This document shows positions 1-7,563 of a stretch of DNA of 61,191 bases, in pieces (position 1 is the first letter of the stretch; each line of letters opens with the position of its first letter). The stretch spans positions 1 to 61,191 of the forward strand of contig CBIHPC010000017.1 in assembly GCA_966211305.1 (NCBI GenBank), in the 5' to 3' direction. Made by a program: the position numbers and the translations under genes. This DNA is from Niastella sp966211305. GTDB taxonomy: Bacteria; Bacteroidota; Bacteroidia; Chitinophagales; Chitinophagaceae. Below the pieces are notes generated by a model. That model was not told where the DNA came from, did no database searches, and saw only the letters and a program-made list of their open reading frames with translations.

Positions 1-57
1 CGAAGCGTGTTCGTCTTCATGAGGGCATGTTTTTGGTGTTTCCAGAATAGTTAGCAT
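1..57 (-). CDS. possible N-terminal end of a gene cut by the left edge
   Basis: An ATG read on the minus strand at 57 opens a frame (MLTILETPKT...) that stays open for 19 codons to the window edge. Nothing in this short piece identifies a family. It could equally be a chance open frame, because no promoter or ribosome site supports it. Confidence 0.2.
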   Translation of the reverse strand, partial: MLTILETPKTCPHEDEHAS

Positions 58-161
58 GCCCAAATTAATTAAAAGAACACCTTCATGACAAATTGTTAAC
101 AAAAAACCAGAATGACTAAATTCGTTTACACAACACCGGTTATATCAGATCCGGTTATACA

Positions 162-311
162 TTACAGATTTAAGCTATAACCTGTACGTTCTTTCATTTC
201 GTAAACGGCTGCCTGATACTTTCCCTGTTCTGCCGCGATACCGACACCTGTTGCTAATGAAGAAAAAGCAATGCAACAACCTTCCGTCTTCTTCCGACCG
301 GCAAACTCCTG
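162..311 (-). pseudogene. possible C-terminal remnant of an unidentified gene
   Basis: Read on the minus strand, the stretch after a TGA at 312-314 is open for about 49 codons and ends at TAA 162-164. Its predicted end (LATGVGIAAEQGKY..., finishing TGYSLNL) has a protein-like composition, but there is no ATG near its beginning. It lies just downstream of the DUF2306 gene on the same strand. It may be the tail of a decayed gene or chance. I do not recognise a family. The remaining 58-161 and 312-319 bases show nothing I can name. Confidence 0.2.
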
Positions 312-319
312 TCACATTC

Positions 320-982
320 CTATTTCTTTGCCTTCATACCCAATATAACCTGGTACACAAAAAGCGGCACCGACCAGCCCATCCAGAAAAGCGAGGGGGA
401 AATCGCTTCAAACGTTCCAAAGCCGATCCACAGGAGATATTTTAAGGTCAGACCTGATACTATGAACGCCACCGAAACAATATAACTACGCGTCATCCAT
501 TCCTGGTGCAGCACAAATTTCTTTTTCAGCGCCGCCCAATATGCAATGACTGTAGAAATGATCCACACACTTACCCATACCTGCAGGGAGAATGCATATG
601 CCCAGTTAACAGCATAAGCGGTAGTATAACTCAGGATAACAGCGCACACCGAGCTAACCAGGATGGCCAGTAAATAGCCAACGCCTATCCACCGGTGTAG
701 TTTTGTATAACGGATCCTGAACCGGTTCCAGAATTGTAAAGGGCCCAGGATCAACGCCCCGCCGCCAGCCGTAATATGAGCTATCAGCACCCAGCGCAGG
801 GTAAAATACTTTCCGAGCGCTTCCTTTGTCATGGTGAGGAAATGATCTGCACCACGCATAAAATAATGGGTGATGGCAAAAATGAAGATCCAGAAAAGGA
901 ATTGACGAATACTGATAAGCCGGTACCAGGGAATGATTTTAACCCGGGGCTGCTGGCCGCCTGTTTGCAATGACTCAGACAT
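320..982 (-). CDS. DUF2306-type integral membrane protein
   Basis: The product is about 220 residues when read from the ATG at 982 (MSESLQTGGQ...). A non-conserved 12-residue extension would start at 1018. After a basic, soluble N-terminus there are about six hydrophobic segments, with histidines in TM2-TM3 (LRWVLIAHITAGGGA; KLHRWIGVGYLL) and QEWMTRSY before a later TM, a pattern I associate with DUF2306 predicted membrane proteins. No enzymatic role is established for the family. It is divergent from the HxlR regulator starting at 1131, 148 bp away, so HxlR is the obvious candidate regulator of this gene. The family call rests on layout and motifs only. Confidence 0.6.
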   Translation of the reverse strand: MSESLQTGGQQPRVKIIPWYRLISIRQFLFWIFIFAITHYFMRGADHFLTMTKEALGKYFTLRWVLIAHITAGGGALILGPLQFWNRFRIRYTKLHRWIGVGYLLAILVSSVCAVILSYTTAYAVNWAYAFSLQVWVSVWIISTVIAYWAALKKKFVLHQEWMTRSYIVSVAFIVSGLTLKYLLWIGFGTFEAISPSLFWMGWSVPLFVYQVILGMKAKK

Positions 983-1130
983 GGTTGACTTCTTGATATG
1001 GTGAATAATTGCCTGCAAATTCGGATGTAAGCGGCGGCTATAAAATAACCGATTTGATTTTCAGGTACCGAATAATTTTTCGGTATAGGCGGCAAACAAA
1101 AACCCCGTGGAAAAAGTTATTTTTACCATT

Positions 1131-1544
1131 ATGTATGAAAGAAAAATAAAAGAAGACCTGGATTGCGGCATCATAGTGGCCATGAAAGTTTTTGGGGCCA
1201 AATGGAAACCCTGTATCATCGATGCCATCAGCAGGGGCGCCAAACGGCCCAGCGAACTGCACCGCGAGATCACTTCTACCAGCGCCCGCGTTATCGATAT
1301 GCAGTTGAGTGAACTGGTAACTTATGGTGTTGTTTCAAAAAAGATCCATCAGGGTTTTCCTTTATGTGTGGAGTATTCGCTGACGCCGCTGGGTGAAAGC
1401 ATAGTGCCTATTCTGGCGCAGTTGAATGCATGGGGGCTTAAAAACAAGGAGGTGGTAAAAAAGATCGACGCCAATAGCGACAATAGCGAAGTGTTACCCG
1501 CCGGCAAAATAAAATGGAACGCAGCAGGCACCATTTGTCAGTAA
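1131..1544 (+). CDS. HxlR-family winged-helix transcriptional regulator
   Basis: The protein is 137 residues from the ATG at 1131 (MYERKIKEDL). The open frame extends upstream only to a GTG at 1107. The family pattern is clear: an early cysteine (DLDCGI), GAKWKPCIIDAI in the first helix, RPSELHREI, then helix-turn-helix and wing (VIDMQLSELVTYGVV, EYSLTPLGESIVPIL). HxlR proteins are dimeric DNA-binding regulators that often respond to redox or electrophile signals through cysteines and commonly control a divergent oxidoreductase or membrane gene. The DUF2306 gene at 320-982 is divergent and is the likely target. The C-terminal 30 residues beyond the wing are polar and not recognisable. Confidence 0.85.
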   Translation: MYERKIKEDLDCGIIVAMKVFGAKWKPCIIDAISRGAKRPSELHREITSTSARVIDMQLSELVTYGVVSKKIHQGFPLCVEYSLTPLGESIVPILAQLNAWGLKNKEVVKKIDANSDNSEVLPAGKIKWNAAGTICQ

Positions 1545-1546
1545 CC

Positions 1547-2053
1547 TTAGCACACTATCCTTGCAGCCGTTTCTGCCAGCAGCTTTATAGCCATTATTTC
1601 GGCAGGCGAAGGCTCGCGCTTTGTTCTGAAGTAGGTACCAAAGGTGCCCAGCACTTTTCCTTCAGCATCTTTTATAGGCATACTCCAGGCGCCGGTAAAA
1701 CCCAGCGCGGTAGGAAGATGGCGCAATTCGGCCCATTTATCATCTGCCATAAAATCTAACGTAACCACCATACTCCCCGTTGCCGCGGCGGCGGCACAGG
1801 TACCCACGCTTGGGTGCGGTTTCAATCCGTCTATTGCATTGAGGTAATCGTGCGGTAATTGCGGTGAAGCGCCATTGCGGAGTAACCCGTCTTTATCGAG
1901 CAGCAGGATGGAGGAAACAGCGCCCCCTCCTGCTAAATTTTCAGCAGCTGCTACCAGGCCGGCCAGTATTTTGTTTTGCGGCATCCCTTTTTGCCGCATC
2001 TCCATTGCATCCTGTACCGCACGGTCAACCACTCCCATTATCATGTCGTTCAT
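1547..2053 (-). CDS. GAF-domain protein
   Basis: This 168-residue protein is essentially one GAF domain with a short N-terminal helix. Recognisable elements are the LAGGGAVSSILLLDKDGLLRNGA segment, the PHPSVGTCAAAAATG block, the WAELRHLPTALGF helix and SMPIKDAEGKVLGTFGTYF near the end. GAF domains bind small ligands or act as sensors. The VGTCAAAA block resembles that of free-standing GAF proteins related to methionine sulfoxide reductases, but the full catalytic cysteine set is not evident. It is convergent with the HxlR gene (2 bp between stop codons) and divergent from the SDR gene at 2281. The ligand is unknown. Confidence 0.75.
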   Translation of the reverse strand: MNDMIMGVVDRAVQDAMEMRQKGMPQNKILAGLVAAAENLAGGGAVSSILLLDKDGLLRNGASPQLPHDYLNAIDGLKPHPSVGTCAAAAATGSMVVTLDFMADDKWAELRHLPTALGFTGAWSMPIKDAEGKVLGTFGTYFRTKREPSPAEIMAIKLLAETAARIVC

Positions 2054-2156
2054 GGAGACAATTTAGCAAAAAAACCGGTTCACCTGCTTTCATTTTGACG
2101 GCCGGTATTAATGGTTCCAGGCAACGATCGCCTGTTTGGCCGCAGCAATCCCCGAT

Positions 2157-2252
2157 CTTAGAAATTTGCAACTCTTGCTATAATCTTTGTACGAACCAGG
2201 GCCTGGTTGCACGCCATCTTTGTGTTGTCAATCGGAAACAAACAAATAACAA
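2157..2252 (+). promoter_or_regulatory. shared upstream region, copy 1 (SDR gene at 2281)
   Basis: This block is nearly repeated at 4329-4419 in front of the second SDR gene. By hand, about 62 of 76 aligned positions agree, starting at CTTAGAAATTTG, including GCCATCTTTGTGTT, and closing with AAACAAATAACAA after a 5-nt length difference. It ends 28 nt before the ATG at 2281. CATCTTTG differs from the Bacteroidetes -7 consensus TAnnTTTG at one base, but no TTG sits at the right distance upstream. The conserved length suggests a common regulator, possibly the AraC protein encoded between the two SDR genes. Confidence 0.6.
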
Positions 2253-2280
2253 TAACACAAAAAATTACAAATTAATTTTT

Positions 2281-3033
2281 ATGAACTCCTTAAAAAACAA
2301 AGTAGCATTAATTACCGGCTCGGCAAGAGGCTTAGGTAAATCAATTGCAGAACGTTATGCAGCGCTTGGCGCCGATATCGTTATCAATTATTCGCGCAAC
2401 AAAGCATCTGCCGAAGAAGTAGTGAATAACATTAAAGCCATGGGCGCAAGGGTGATCGCCGTTCCCGCCGATGTAAGCAAAGTGGCCGACATCAAACGCC
2501 TGTTCGAAGAAGCAAAGAAAGCGTTTGGCAAGATCGATATCGTCGTAGCCAATGCCGGTATTGAAATGGTTGAAACACCGGTTACCGAATTTACCGAAGA
2601 ACAGTTCGACAGGCTGTTCTCCATCAATTCAAAAGGCGCTTATTTCACCATGCAACAGGCTGCGTTGAACATCGAAAACAACGGGCGCATCATTTACATC
2701 GCTTCCAGCACTACTTCGTTCCCTGTTCCCGGTATGGCCGTATATGGCGGCAGCAAAATCGTTCCGCGTTACCTGGTTGATGTATTGTCAAAAGAGATCG
2801 GCCACCGTGGCGTAACAGTGAACAGCATCATTCCTTTTGCCGTTGACCATTCCGGCATCTTTGCTGAGCCCGGCAGCTACCCCGAGTTGAGAAAATCGCT
2901 GATCGACAGCAGTCCCATGAAACGTTTGGCCGAAGTGGAGGACGTGGCCAATATTGCAGAATTCTTTGCCAGCGATCTTTCTTCTTTTGTGAACGGACAA
3001 CACCTGCTGGTTAATGGAGGGGCTACTCAATAG
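2281..3033 (+). CDS. short-chain dehydrogenase/reductase (SDR)
   Basis: The protein is 250 residues from the ATG at 2281. The frame is open further upstream, but that part overlaps the divergent GAF gene and the conserved control region. It is a classical SDR: TGSARGLG cofactor motif at 12-19, NAG near residue 90, YGGSK as the catalytic YxxxK with an upstream serine stretch (IASSTTS), and a C-terminal FVNGQHLLVNGG. These enzymes use NAD(P)H to reduce or oxidise a carbonyl or alcohol. The substrate cannot be told. It is a paralogue of the SDR at 4435 and shares its upstream region with it. Its TAG stop is the first base triplet of a repeat array. Confidence 0.9.
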   Translation: MNSLKNKVALITGSARGLGKSIAERYAALGADIVINYSRNKASAEEVVNNIKAMGARVIAVPADVSKVADIKRLFEEAKKAFGKIDIVVANAGIEMVETPVTEFTEEQFDRLFSINSKGAYFTMQQAALNIENNGRIIYIASSTTSFPVPGMAVYGGSKIVPRYLVDVLSKEIGHRGVTVNSIIPFAVDHSGIFAEPGSYPELRKSLIDSSPMKRLAEVEDVANIAEFFASDLSSFVNGQHLLVNGGATQ

Positions 3034-3194
3034 TTGACGCGTTGACGGGTTAACAAGTTGATAAGGTTAAGATACAGTTACGCTGGCAAACTTAAGGGCA
3101 CTAAGTTGCCATAATTTCCCTGACCTTGCTACCCCGGCTTTGCCGGTGGCAAGTTTTTTTCCTTGTCAACCAGTGAACCTGTTAACTTATTACC
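3032..3194. repeat. two-armed octamer array (word RGTTRACR)
   Basis: The left arm holds five contiguous 8-nt words at 3032-3071 (for example AGTTGACG and CGTTGACG). The right arm at 3164-3194 holds the reverse complement of the same word family (for example TGTCAACC and TGTTAACT). The arms are about 90 nt apart. The array begins at the TAG stop of the SDR gene (3031-3033) and ends 12 nt before the ATG of the AraC gene. The middle (3072-3163) has a pyrimidine-rich stretch and no gene. Confidence 0.7.
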
Positions 3195-3206
3195 TACATT
3201 CGACCC

Positions 3207-4130
3207 ATGGCTGCAAAAAATCTTGTCGTTAAAACCCTCAACGAATTGTATGAGCTGATGGGACTGTCTCACAGTATGGTCGATCATACATCCGGCTTTA
3301 CCATACTTTTTCTGCAGGACCTTTTTAAAGAATATCCCGTTTCGTCCATCCCCTTCAGGCCAAACTTTTTCAGTTTTCTTTTTATAAAAGACGCCTTCGG
3401 GAATTACACCATCGACGATCTTCACTTCAACATGGTGCCCCGGACGGTATATTTTACCAACCCCGGCAACTTCCGCAAATTCGAATGGCAAAGTATCAAT
3501 GACACCTGCCTGCTTGTGTTCAATGAATCGTATTTAAAAGAGCAGGTTCATCCGGATATCTATCGTGACTTTTCTTTCCTGCTTACCGAAACCGTTGAGC
3601 CGAGAGTGCTGCAGCCTGAGCAATTCAATATCATTGAAGAATTGTACCGATTTATCTACCGTGAGCATCACAGCAATTCTCCTTACAGGAATAAGATCAT
3701 CGGCAGTGCGGTGGTTACGCTATTATTGAAGATCAAAGAATATTTCTTCCGGGATTACAATCCCATTTACGAAGGGAACCGCAGTTCACAGATCGTTAAA
3801 ACTTTTAAACAGAATCTGGAACAGCATTTCCGCGACCTGGCAAACGGCAAAACCGACACCCAGATGCGGGTACAGGACTATGCCGATAAACAGTTCCTTC
3901 ATGTAAACTATCTTTCGAGCGTTATCACCAGCAAAACCGGAAAACCCATTACTGCCTGGATCGCCGATAAAACTATCGCCGAAGCCAAGGTGATGCTGCA
4001 GGACAAGCAAATGAATATAAAAGAAATTGCCGGGAGACTGGGTTTCCTCGAAGCATCACATTTCAGCAATTACTTTAAAAAACATACTTCACAAAGTCCG
4101 GCCGATTATCGAAAACAACTTGTTCAATAA
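3207..4130 (+). CDS. AraC-family transcriptional regulator
   Basis: The protein is 307 residues. The C-terminal 100 residues carry the two helix-turn-helix units of AraC/XylS proteins: VQDYADKQFLHVNYLSSVITSKTG, then MNIKEIAGRLGFLEASHFSNYFKKHTSQSPADYRK. The N-terminal half looks like a cupin-type sensor domain (FRPNFFSFLFIKDAFGNYTIDD...FTNPGNFRKFEW). It is a cytoplasmic DNA-binding activator or repressor. It lies between two SDR paralogues with a common upstream sequence, so control of both is a reasonable inference. The ligand is unknown. Confidence 0.9.
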   Translation: MAAKNLVVKTLNELYELMGLSHSMVDHTSGFTILFLQDLFKEYPVSSIPFRPNFFSFLFIKDAFGNYTIDDLHFNMVPRTVYFTNPGNFRKFEWQSINDTCLLVFNESYLKEQVHPDIYRDFSFLLTETVEPRVLQPEQFNIIEELYRFIYREHHSNSPYRNKIIGSAVVTLLLKIKEYFFRDYNPIYEGNRSSQIVKTFKQNLEQHFRDLANGKTDTQMRVQDYADKQFLHVNYLSSVITSKTGKPITAWIADKTIAEAKVMLQDKQMNIKEIAGRLGFLEASHFSNYFKKHTSQSPADYRKQLVQ

Positions 4131-4208
4131 ATTGAAAGTTATCAACAGGCTGATGAGATCACTCACGAAGAACAGCTCGCATGGCAGGAAAAAGTGGATG
4201 CTTTATAG
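4131..4208 (+). other. open in-frame tail after the AraC stop
   Basis: After the TAA of the AraC gene (4128-4130) the same frame stays open for 25 more codons and ends at TAG 4206-4208. The predicted peptide (ESYQQADEITHEEQLAW...) is acidic and helix-like. It may mark an ancestral longer protein, the tail of a lost gene, or chance. A terminator follows at 4243. Confidence 0.25.
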
Positions 4209-4242
4209 ACGATCACACACCATCAATCATAAAATAGCAAGG

Positions 4243-4271
4243 GCCTCCCGATATATCGGGAGGCTTTTTTA
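4243..4271 (+). terminator. intrinsic terminator after the AraC gene
   Basis: The self-complementary stem GCCTCCCGAT / ATCGGGAGGC (4243-4264, 10 bp, 2-nt apex) is followed directly by a run of six T and an AT-rich tail. Confidence 0.85.
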
Positions 4272-4328
4272 TTTTCCTTAATCCTGAAAATCAGGCGCCC
4301 TGCGAAAACATGCATATTTCCAGCCATT

Positions 4329-4419
4329 CTTAGAAATTTGTAACTATTGCTGCAATCCTTGTACGTTCCCGGGACCGTTTGTAAGCCATCTTTGTGTTTT
4401 CAATTCAAACAAATAACAA
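4329..4419 (+). promoter_or_regulatory. shared upstream region, copy 2 (SDR gene at 4435)
   Basis: This is the second copy of the block at 2157-2252. It starts with CTTAGAAATTTG, keeps GCCATCTTTGTGTT and ends with AAACAAATAACAA 15 nt before the ATG at 4435. The coding regions of the two SDR genes have diverged far more than this leader, which argues for selection on the non-coding block or a recent local duplication or conversion of it. Confidence 0.6.
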
Positions 4420-4434
4420 CAAAAATAAAGTCTT

Positions 4435-5172
4435 ATGAACACGTTGAACAACAAAGTAGTATTGGTAACAGGCGCTTCAAGGGGGATCGGCGCAGCGGTA
4501 GCAAAAAGAATAGCTGCAGAAGGCGCTAAGGTGATCATCAACTATGCAGGCTCAAAAGAAGAAGCCGATCAAACTGTACAAGCGATAAAAAATGCCGGCG
4601 GCGATGCCCTTGCGCTGAAAGCCGATGTAAGCAAAGCCGGTGAAGTAACCGCCCTGTTCGATGCAGCCATTGCGCATTTTGGCAAAATTGACGTTCTTGT
4701 CAACAATGCAGGCATCATGATAACGAAGCTGCTGAAAGACACAACCGACGATGATTTCGCCCGTCAGTTCGAGATCAACGTACGCGGTACATTCAACACC
4801 CTGCGCGAAGCAGCTACCAAACTGGCCAATGGCGGAAGCATCATTAACTTTTCATCCTCTACCACGCGCTTAATGATGCCTGCCTATAGCACATACGTAG
4901 CTACTAAAGGAGCTGTAGAACAACTGACACGCGTATTTTCCAAAGAAATAGGCAGGGGTATCAATGTAAATGCCGTTCTTCCCGGACCAACCAACACAGA
5001 ACTATTTACAAGAGGAAAATCGCAGGAAGTGATTGACAGACTGGCTTCGCTGAACGCTTTTAACCGTTTGGGCGAGCCGGAGGACATCGCCAAAGTGGTA
5101 GCTTTCCTTGCCGGCGATGATGCCAAATGGATCAGCGGTCAAATCATCGGTCTTAATGGAGCTATGGCTTAA
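4435..5172 (+). CDS. short-chain dehydrogenase/reductase (SDR)
   Basis: The protein is 245 residues and similar in layout to FabG and glucose-1-dehydrogenase-like SDRs. It has TGASRGIG for the cofactor at about 12-19, a DVSK segment, NNAGI near residue 90, a serine-rich FSSSTT before YVATK (catalytic YxxxK), PGPTNTEL after it, and a terminal ISGQIIGLNGAM. The arginine-free loop after the first strand (INYAGSKEEAD) fits NADP or NAD use, not decidable by eye. The ATG at 4435 follows an AT-rich leader without a Shine-Dalgarno sequence. A SnoaL-like gene follows on the same strand, probably in one transcript. Confidence 0.92.
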   Translation: MNTLNNKVVLVTGASRGIGAAVAKRIAAEGAKVIINYAGSKEEADQTVQAIKNAGGDALALKADVSKAGEVTALFDAAIAHFGKIDVLVNNAGIMITKLLKDTTDDDFARQFEINVRGTFNTLREAATKLANGGSIINFSSSTTRLMMPAYSTYVATKGAVEQLTRVFSKEIGRGINVNAVLPGPTNTELFTRGKSQEVIDRLASLNAFNRLGEPEDIAKVVAFLAGDDAKWISGQIIGLNGAMA

Positions 5173-5308
5173 TAAACCAACAATGACAAACTTTAATATT
5201 CAGGTTATGCATACAGCAAGATTAATGACAGCCTTTGTTTTGTTCGCAGGCAGTCTGGCTGCCGAATGGAAAAATGAAGATTGTAAAAACAAGCAAAACA
5301 TTATTTAT

Positions 5309-5632
5309 ATGGATACTATCAAACTCAGCCACCCGATAGTAAAGGCCGCTTTTGAGGCCTGGCAGCAGGGAGATTCGCAATTGTGGCTTTCGTATTTTAC
5401 CCCCGATGCGCAATTGCTCGACGATGGCCATCCGCGCAATTTCCAAAAGTTTTCTACCGAAGCGATCGGCCATGAACGCTTCACCAGCGTTGATTTTGTG
5501 AAAGATTACGGGCTATCTCTCTATGGAAAATTCCATAGCGATACCTGGGGCAATTTCAAGACCTATTTCAAATTTCATATTAACAACAACAGCAAGATCT
5601 ATAAACTGGAGATTGGACAGGCTGACTATTAG
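5309..5632 (+). CDS. SnoaL/NTF2-like small protein
   Basis: From the ATG at 5309 the protein is 107 residues (MDTIKLSHPIVKAAFEAWQQGD). The start AFEAWQQGDSQLWLSYFTPDAQL and the strand pattern KTYFKFHIN...YKLEIGQADY are typical of the NTF2-like cone fold found in SnoaL-type proteins. These are small isomerases, or binding proteins beside oxidoreductases. The same frame is open upstream with ATGs at 5184 and 5208, which would add a hydrophobic stretch (LMTAFVLFAGSLAA). I prefer 5309 because the fold begins there, but an exported version is possible. It lies 136 bp downstream of the SDR and upstream of a terminator. Confidence 0.6.
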   Translation: MDTIKLSHPIVKAAFEAWQQGDSQLWLSYFTPDAQLLDDGHPRNFQKFSTEAIGHERFTSVDFVKDYGLSLYGKFHSDTWGNFKTYFKFHINNNSKIYKLEIGQADY

Positions 5633-5661
5633 AGCGAAACAGCAGATCATGGACATCAGGT

Positions 5662-5699
5662 AAATCAGCAGGCGTTATCACCTGCTGATTTACTATTTA
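5662..5699 (+). terminator. terminator after the SnoaL-like gene
   Basis: An 11-bp stem, AAATCAGCAGG (5662-5672) and CCTGCTGATTT (5681-5691), has an 8-nt loop and an AT-rich tail. It sits between convergent genes (the desaturase ends at 5776) and may serve both, but the T-run is weak. Confidence 0.65.
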
Positions 5700-5775
5700 T
5701 TGTCATATTATGAAGTTTTTCTTTTTTCCTGATCCTGGATTTCTTTTTTGCTTTCCTTTTTGACATAACCCCTGG

Positions 5776-6558
5776 TTAGAATGTATTCTTTTTCTCTATT
5801 TCAGGAATAACTTCATCTATACGTTTTGCCAGCTCCGGCAGTTTAATGGTGGGCACGGCCGGGAACAAATGATGCTCCAGGTGGTAGAACATACTGAAAG
5901 TGATCTTATTCTTCCATCCTGAACGTTGGGTTCTGGCAAACTCAGGGCTTTCATGTGTATCGTGATGAACTGTCCAAACCGCAAAAAACGCCATCATGAA
6001 TTCACCGATGATCATAACGATTATATGGTAGATCAGAAAATGAATATTGAAATAAAAAACGATGGCGGCAAACAGGGCGATGGAAACAAGCTCGATGATC
6101 ACGTTCTTTCTGTAATTCTTATTTCCCAATTGAAGGGTTACTTTATGAATAAGGAACATGTGCACTGGTCCATACAAAATGGCGCCGTACCAGCTCATGC
6201 CAGCTGATTTACCTTCATAGTCTTCTTCAGACAGGCAATATTTGTGATGCCTGATATGATTGAACTTAACGGCATGAATGGAAACCATCATCAACACGCT
6301 GTTTATGTACAACGAAAGCCAGGTCAGGAATTTGTTTGTACCAAGGGAATTATGGAAACCGTTATGTACCTGACGCAGGCCGGTCAAAAAGAAAAAGGCG
6401 GAAAACGGCAGGGCAAAAATATAATAACCAAAATAAGCGAGTGTGATCGAGATCACAAACCATGGAATGGTAAGATTGTTCTCGATAAGCATTTCTTTAA
6501 CGCTTAAACTCCTGAGGTCTTTCCATTCTACTTTGCGAAGAATTTCCTGGTGAGTCAT
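5776..6558 (-). CDS. fatty acid desaturase, membrane di-iron type
   Basis: The protein is 260 residues with four to six membrane segments and the three histidine boxes of membrane desaturases/hydroxylases: HNGFH near residue 66, HIRHH near 101 and HLEHH near 228, plus HHDTH near 198. These histidines bind the two irons that activate oxygen for acyl-chain desaturation or hydroxylation in the inner membrane. It is shorter than typical acyl-lipid desaturases (over 300 residues), mainly at the N-terminus. It is divergent from the unknown membrane protein at 6759. The substrate is not predictable. Confidence 0.85.
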   Translation of the reverse strand: MTHQEILRKVEWKDLRSLSVKEMLIENNLTIPWFVISITLAYFGYYIFALPFSAFFFLTGLRQVHNGFHNSLGTNKFLTWLSLYINSVLMMVSIHAVKFNHIRHHKYCLSEEDYEGKSAGMSWYGAILYGPVHMFLIHKVTLQLGNKNYRKNVIIELVSIALFAAIVFYFNIHFLIYHIIVMIIGEFMMAFFAVWTVHHDTHESPEFARTQRSGWKNKITFSMFYHLEHHLFPAVPTIKLPELAKRIDEVIPEIEKKNTF

Positions 6559-6715
6559 ATGCTTAAATTAGGGTGAATGATGGAATTGCCATGTAAAGGT
6601 ACAACGGCAAATTGATGGTGCATAATTTTCCAAAATTGGAAAAGCTTCCGAAAGAAAGGCAACAATTGATCCACCATCATCATTTTTTACTAATGAATAA
6701 ATACATTATTTGATC

Positions 6716-6746
6716 TTGCAAACCGGTAAGAGAAACTATATATTTG
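6716..6746 (+). promoter_or_regulatory. Bacteroidetes-type promoter for the gene at 6759
   Basis: TTG at 6716-6718, a 20-nt spacer, and TATATTTG at 6739-6746 fit the TTG/TAnnTTTG housekeeping promoter of Bacteroidetes. The start of transcription would fall only a few bases before the ATG at 6759, giving a nearly leaderless message. Confidence 0.6.
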
Positions 6747-6758
6747 TGAATACGGTCT

Positions 6759-7436
6759 ATGACTATTCGAAAATCAATTTATTATTCCCTGCTTATTCCG
6801 CAGGCTATCGGCCAGCTGGTTCTCTTTATTGGCTTTCGAGATGAAAAGGCCGAATTCAGGATCTATTATACTTTTTCAATACTTCTTGTTTCAGTCATTG
6901 GTCTCATTTTTGGTGTACTAATATCAGTTCTGTTTAGAACCCCACGAAAAGAACGTTGGTTTTATGCTTGCGGTCAATTAATTGCCTTTGCAATACTCAT
7001 GGGATTCATTATTAAAAAAAACACAAAGCTGGCAGATAGAGAAGAAAAATTCAGGAACGCCAGTAACAGTTACTTATACCTTTACCAGGACAGCCTGCCA
7101 TTCAACATGAAGAATGAAAAAATTGCGATAGAAAAGCTGAGTTCGAAATTTAAAAAGCCTAATAGTTTCCTCCTCACATCGTTTTATACTTTCCCACGTG
7201 ACACAACCATATCGGGCAAAAAATCGACCGCGTATGAAATATACCTCGCTTACGATACTATCGAAAGGGATTCGCTATTCAGCAAAATTATTTTGCTCAA
7301 TGACAGGGCTTATATTGAGAAGTTTAATACCTATGCCAATACTGATGAAGAATTTCAAAGGATTCAATCAGAAATACCCAGAGAATTCAAGAAAACACCT
7401 GATTCTGCGAAACATGTCACTGAGATTGAACATTAA
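6759..7436 (+). CDS. unknown membrane-anchored protein
   Basis: This 225-residue protein is not recognised. The first 90 residues contain three hydrophobic segments (SLLIPQAIGQLVLFIGF; YYTFSILLVSVIGLIFGVLI; ACGQLIAFAILMGFII). The remaining 130 residues are soluble, charged and Tyr/Phe-rich with no obvious motif. It has a near-leaderless promoter and a weakly structured downstream region. It is divergent from the desaturase and is a single gene. Confidence 0.6.
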   Translation: MTIRKSIYYSLLIPQAIGQLVLFIGFRDEKAEFRIYYTFSILLVSVIGLIFGVLISVLFRTPRKERWFYACGQLIAFAILMGFIIKKNTKLADREEKFRNASNSYLYLYQDSLPFNMKNEKIAIEKLSSKFKKPNSFLLTSFYTFPRDTTISGKKSTAYEIYLAYDTIERDSLFSKIILLNDRAYIEKFNTYANTDEEFQRIQSEIPREFKKTPDSAKHVTEIEH

Positions 7437-7563
7437 TAAATAATAGTCTTCACCCCTCCCATTGCCCACTCCACCACCAACCTTGCCCGGTTGGCGCCTG
7501 AATGCTTTACTCCGCCTGAGCGCCGCAATACCTTCACATTCTCAACAGCAAAAAAATTAAACT

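Noticed and set aside
1864..2280. Long N-terminal extension of the SDR frame, 139 codons before the ATG at 2281
   Set aside because: The extension is antisense to the GAF gene and contains the conserved control block, and the SDR fold begins at 2281.
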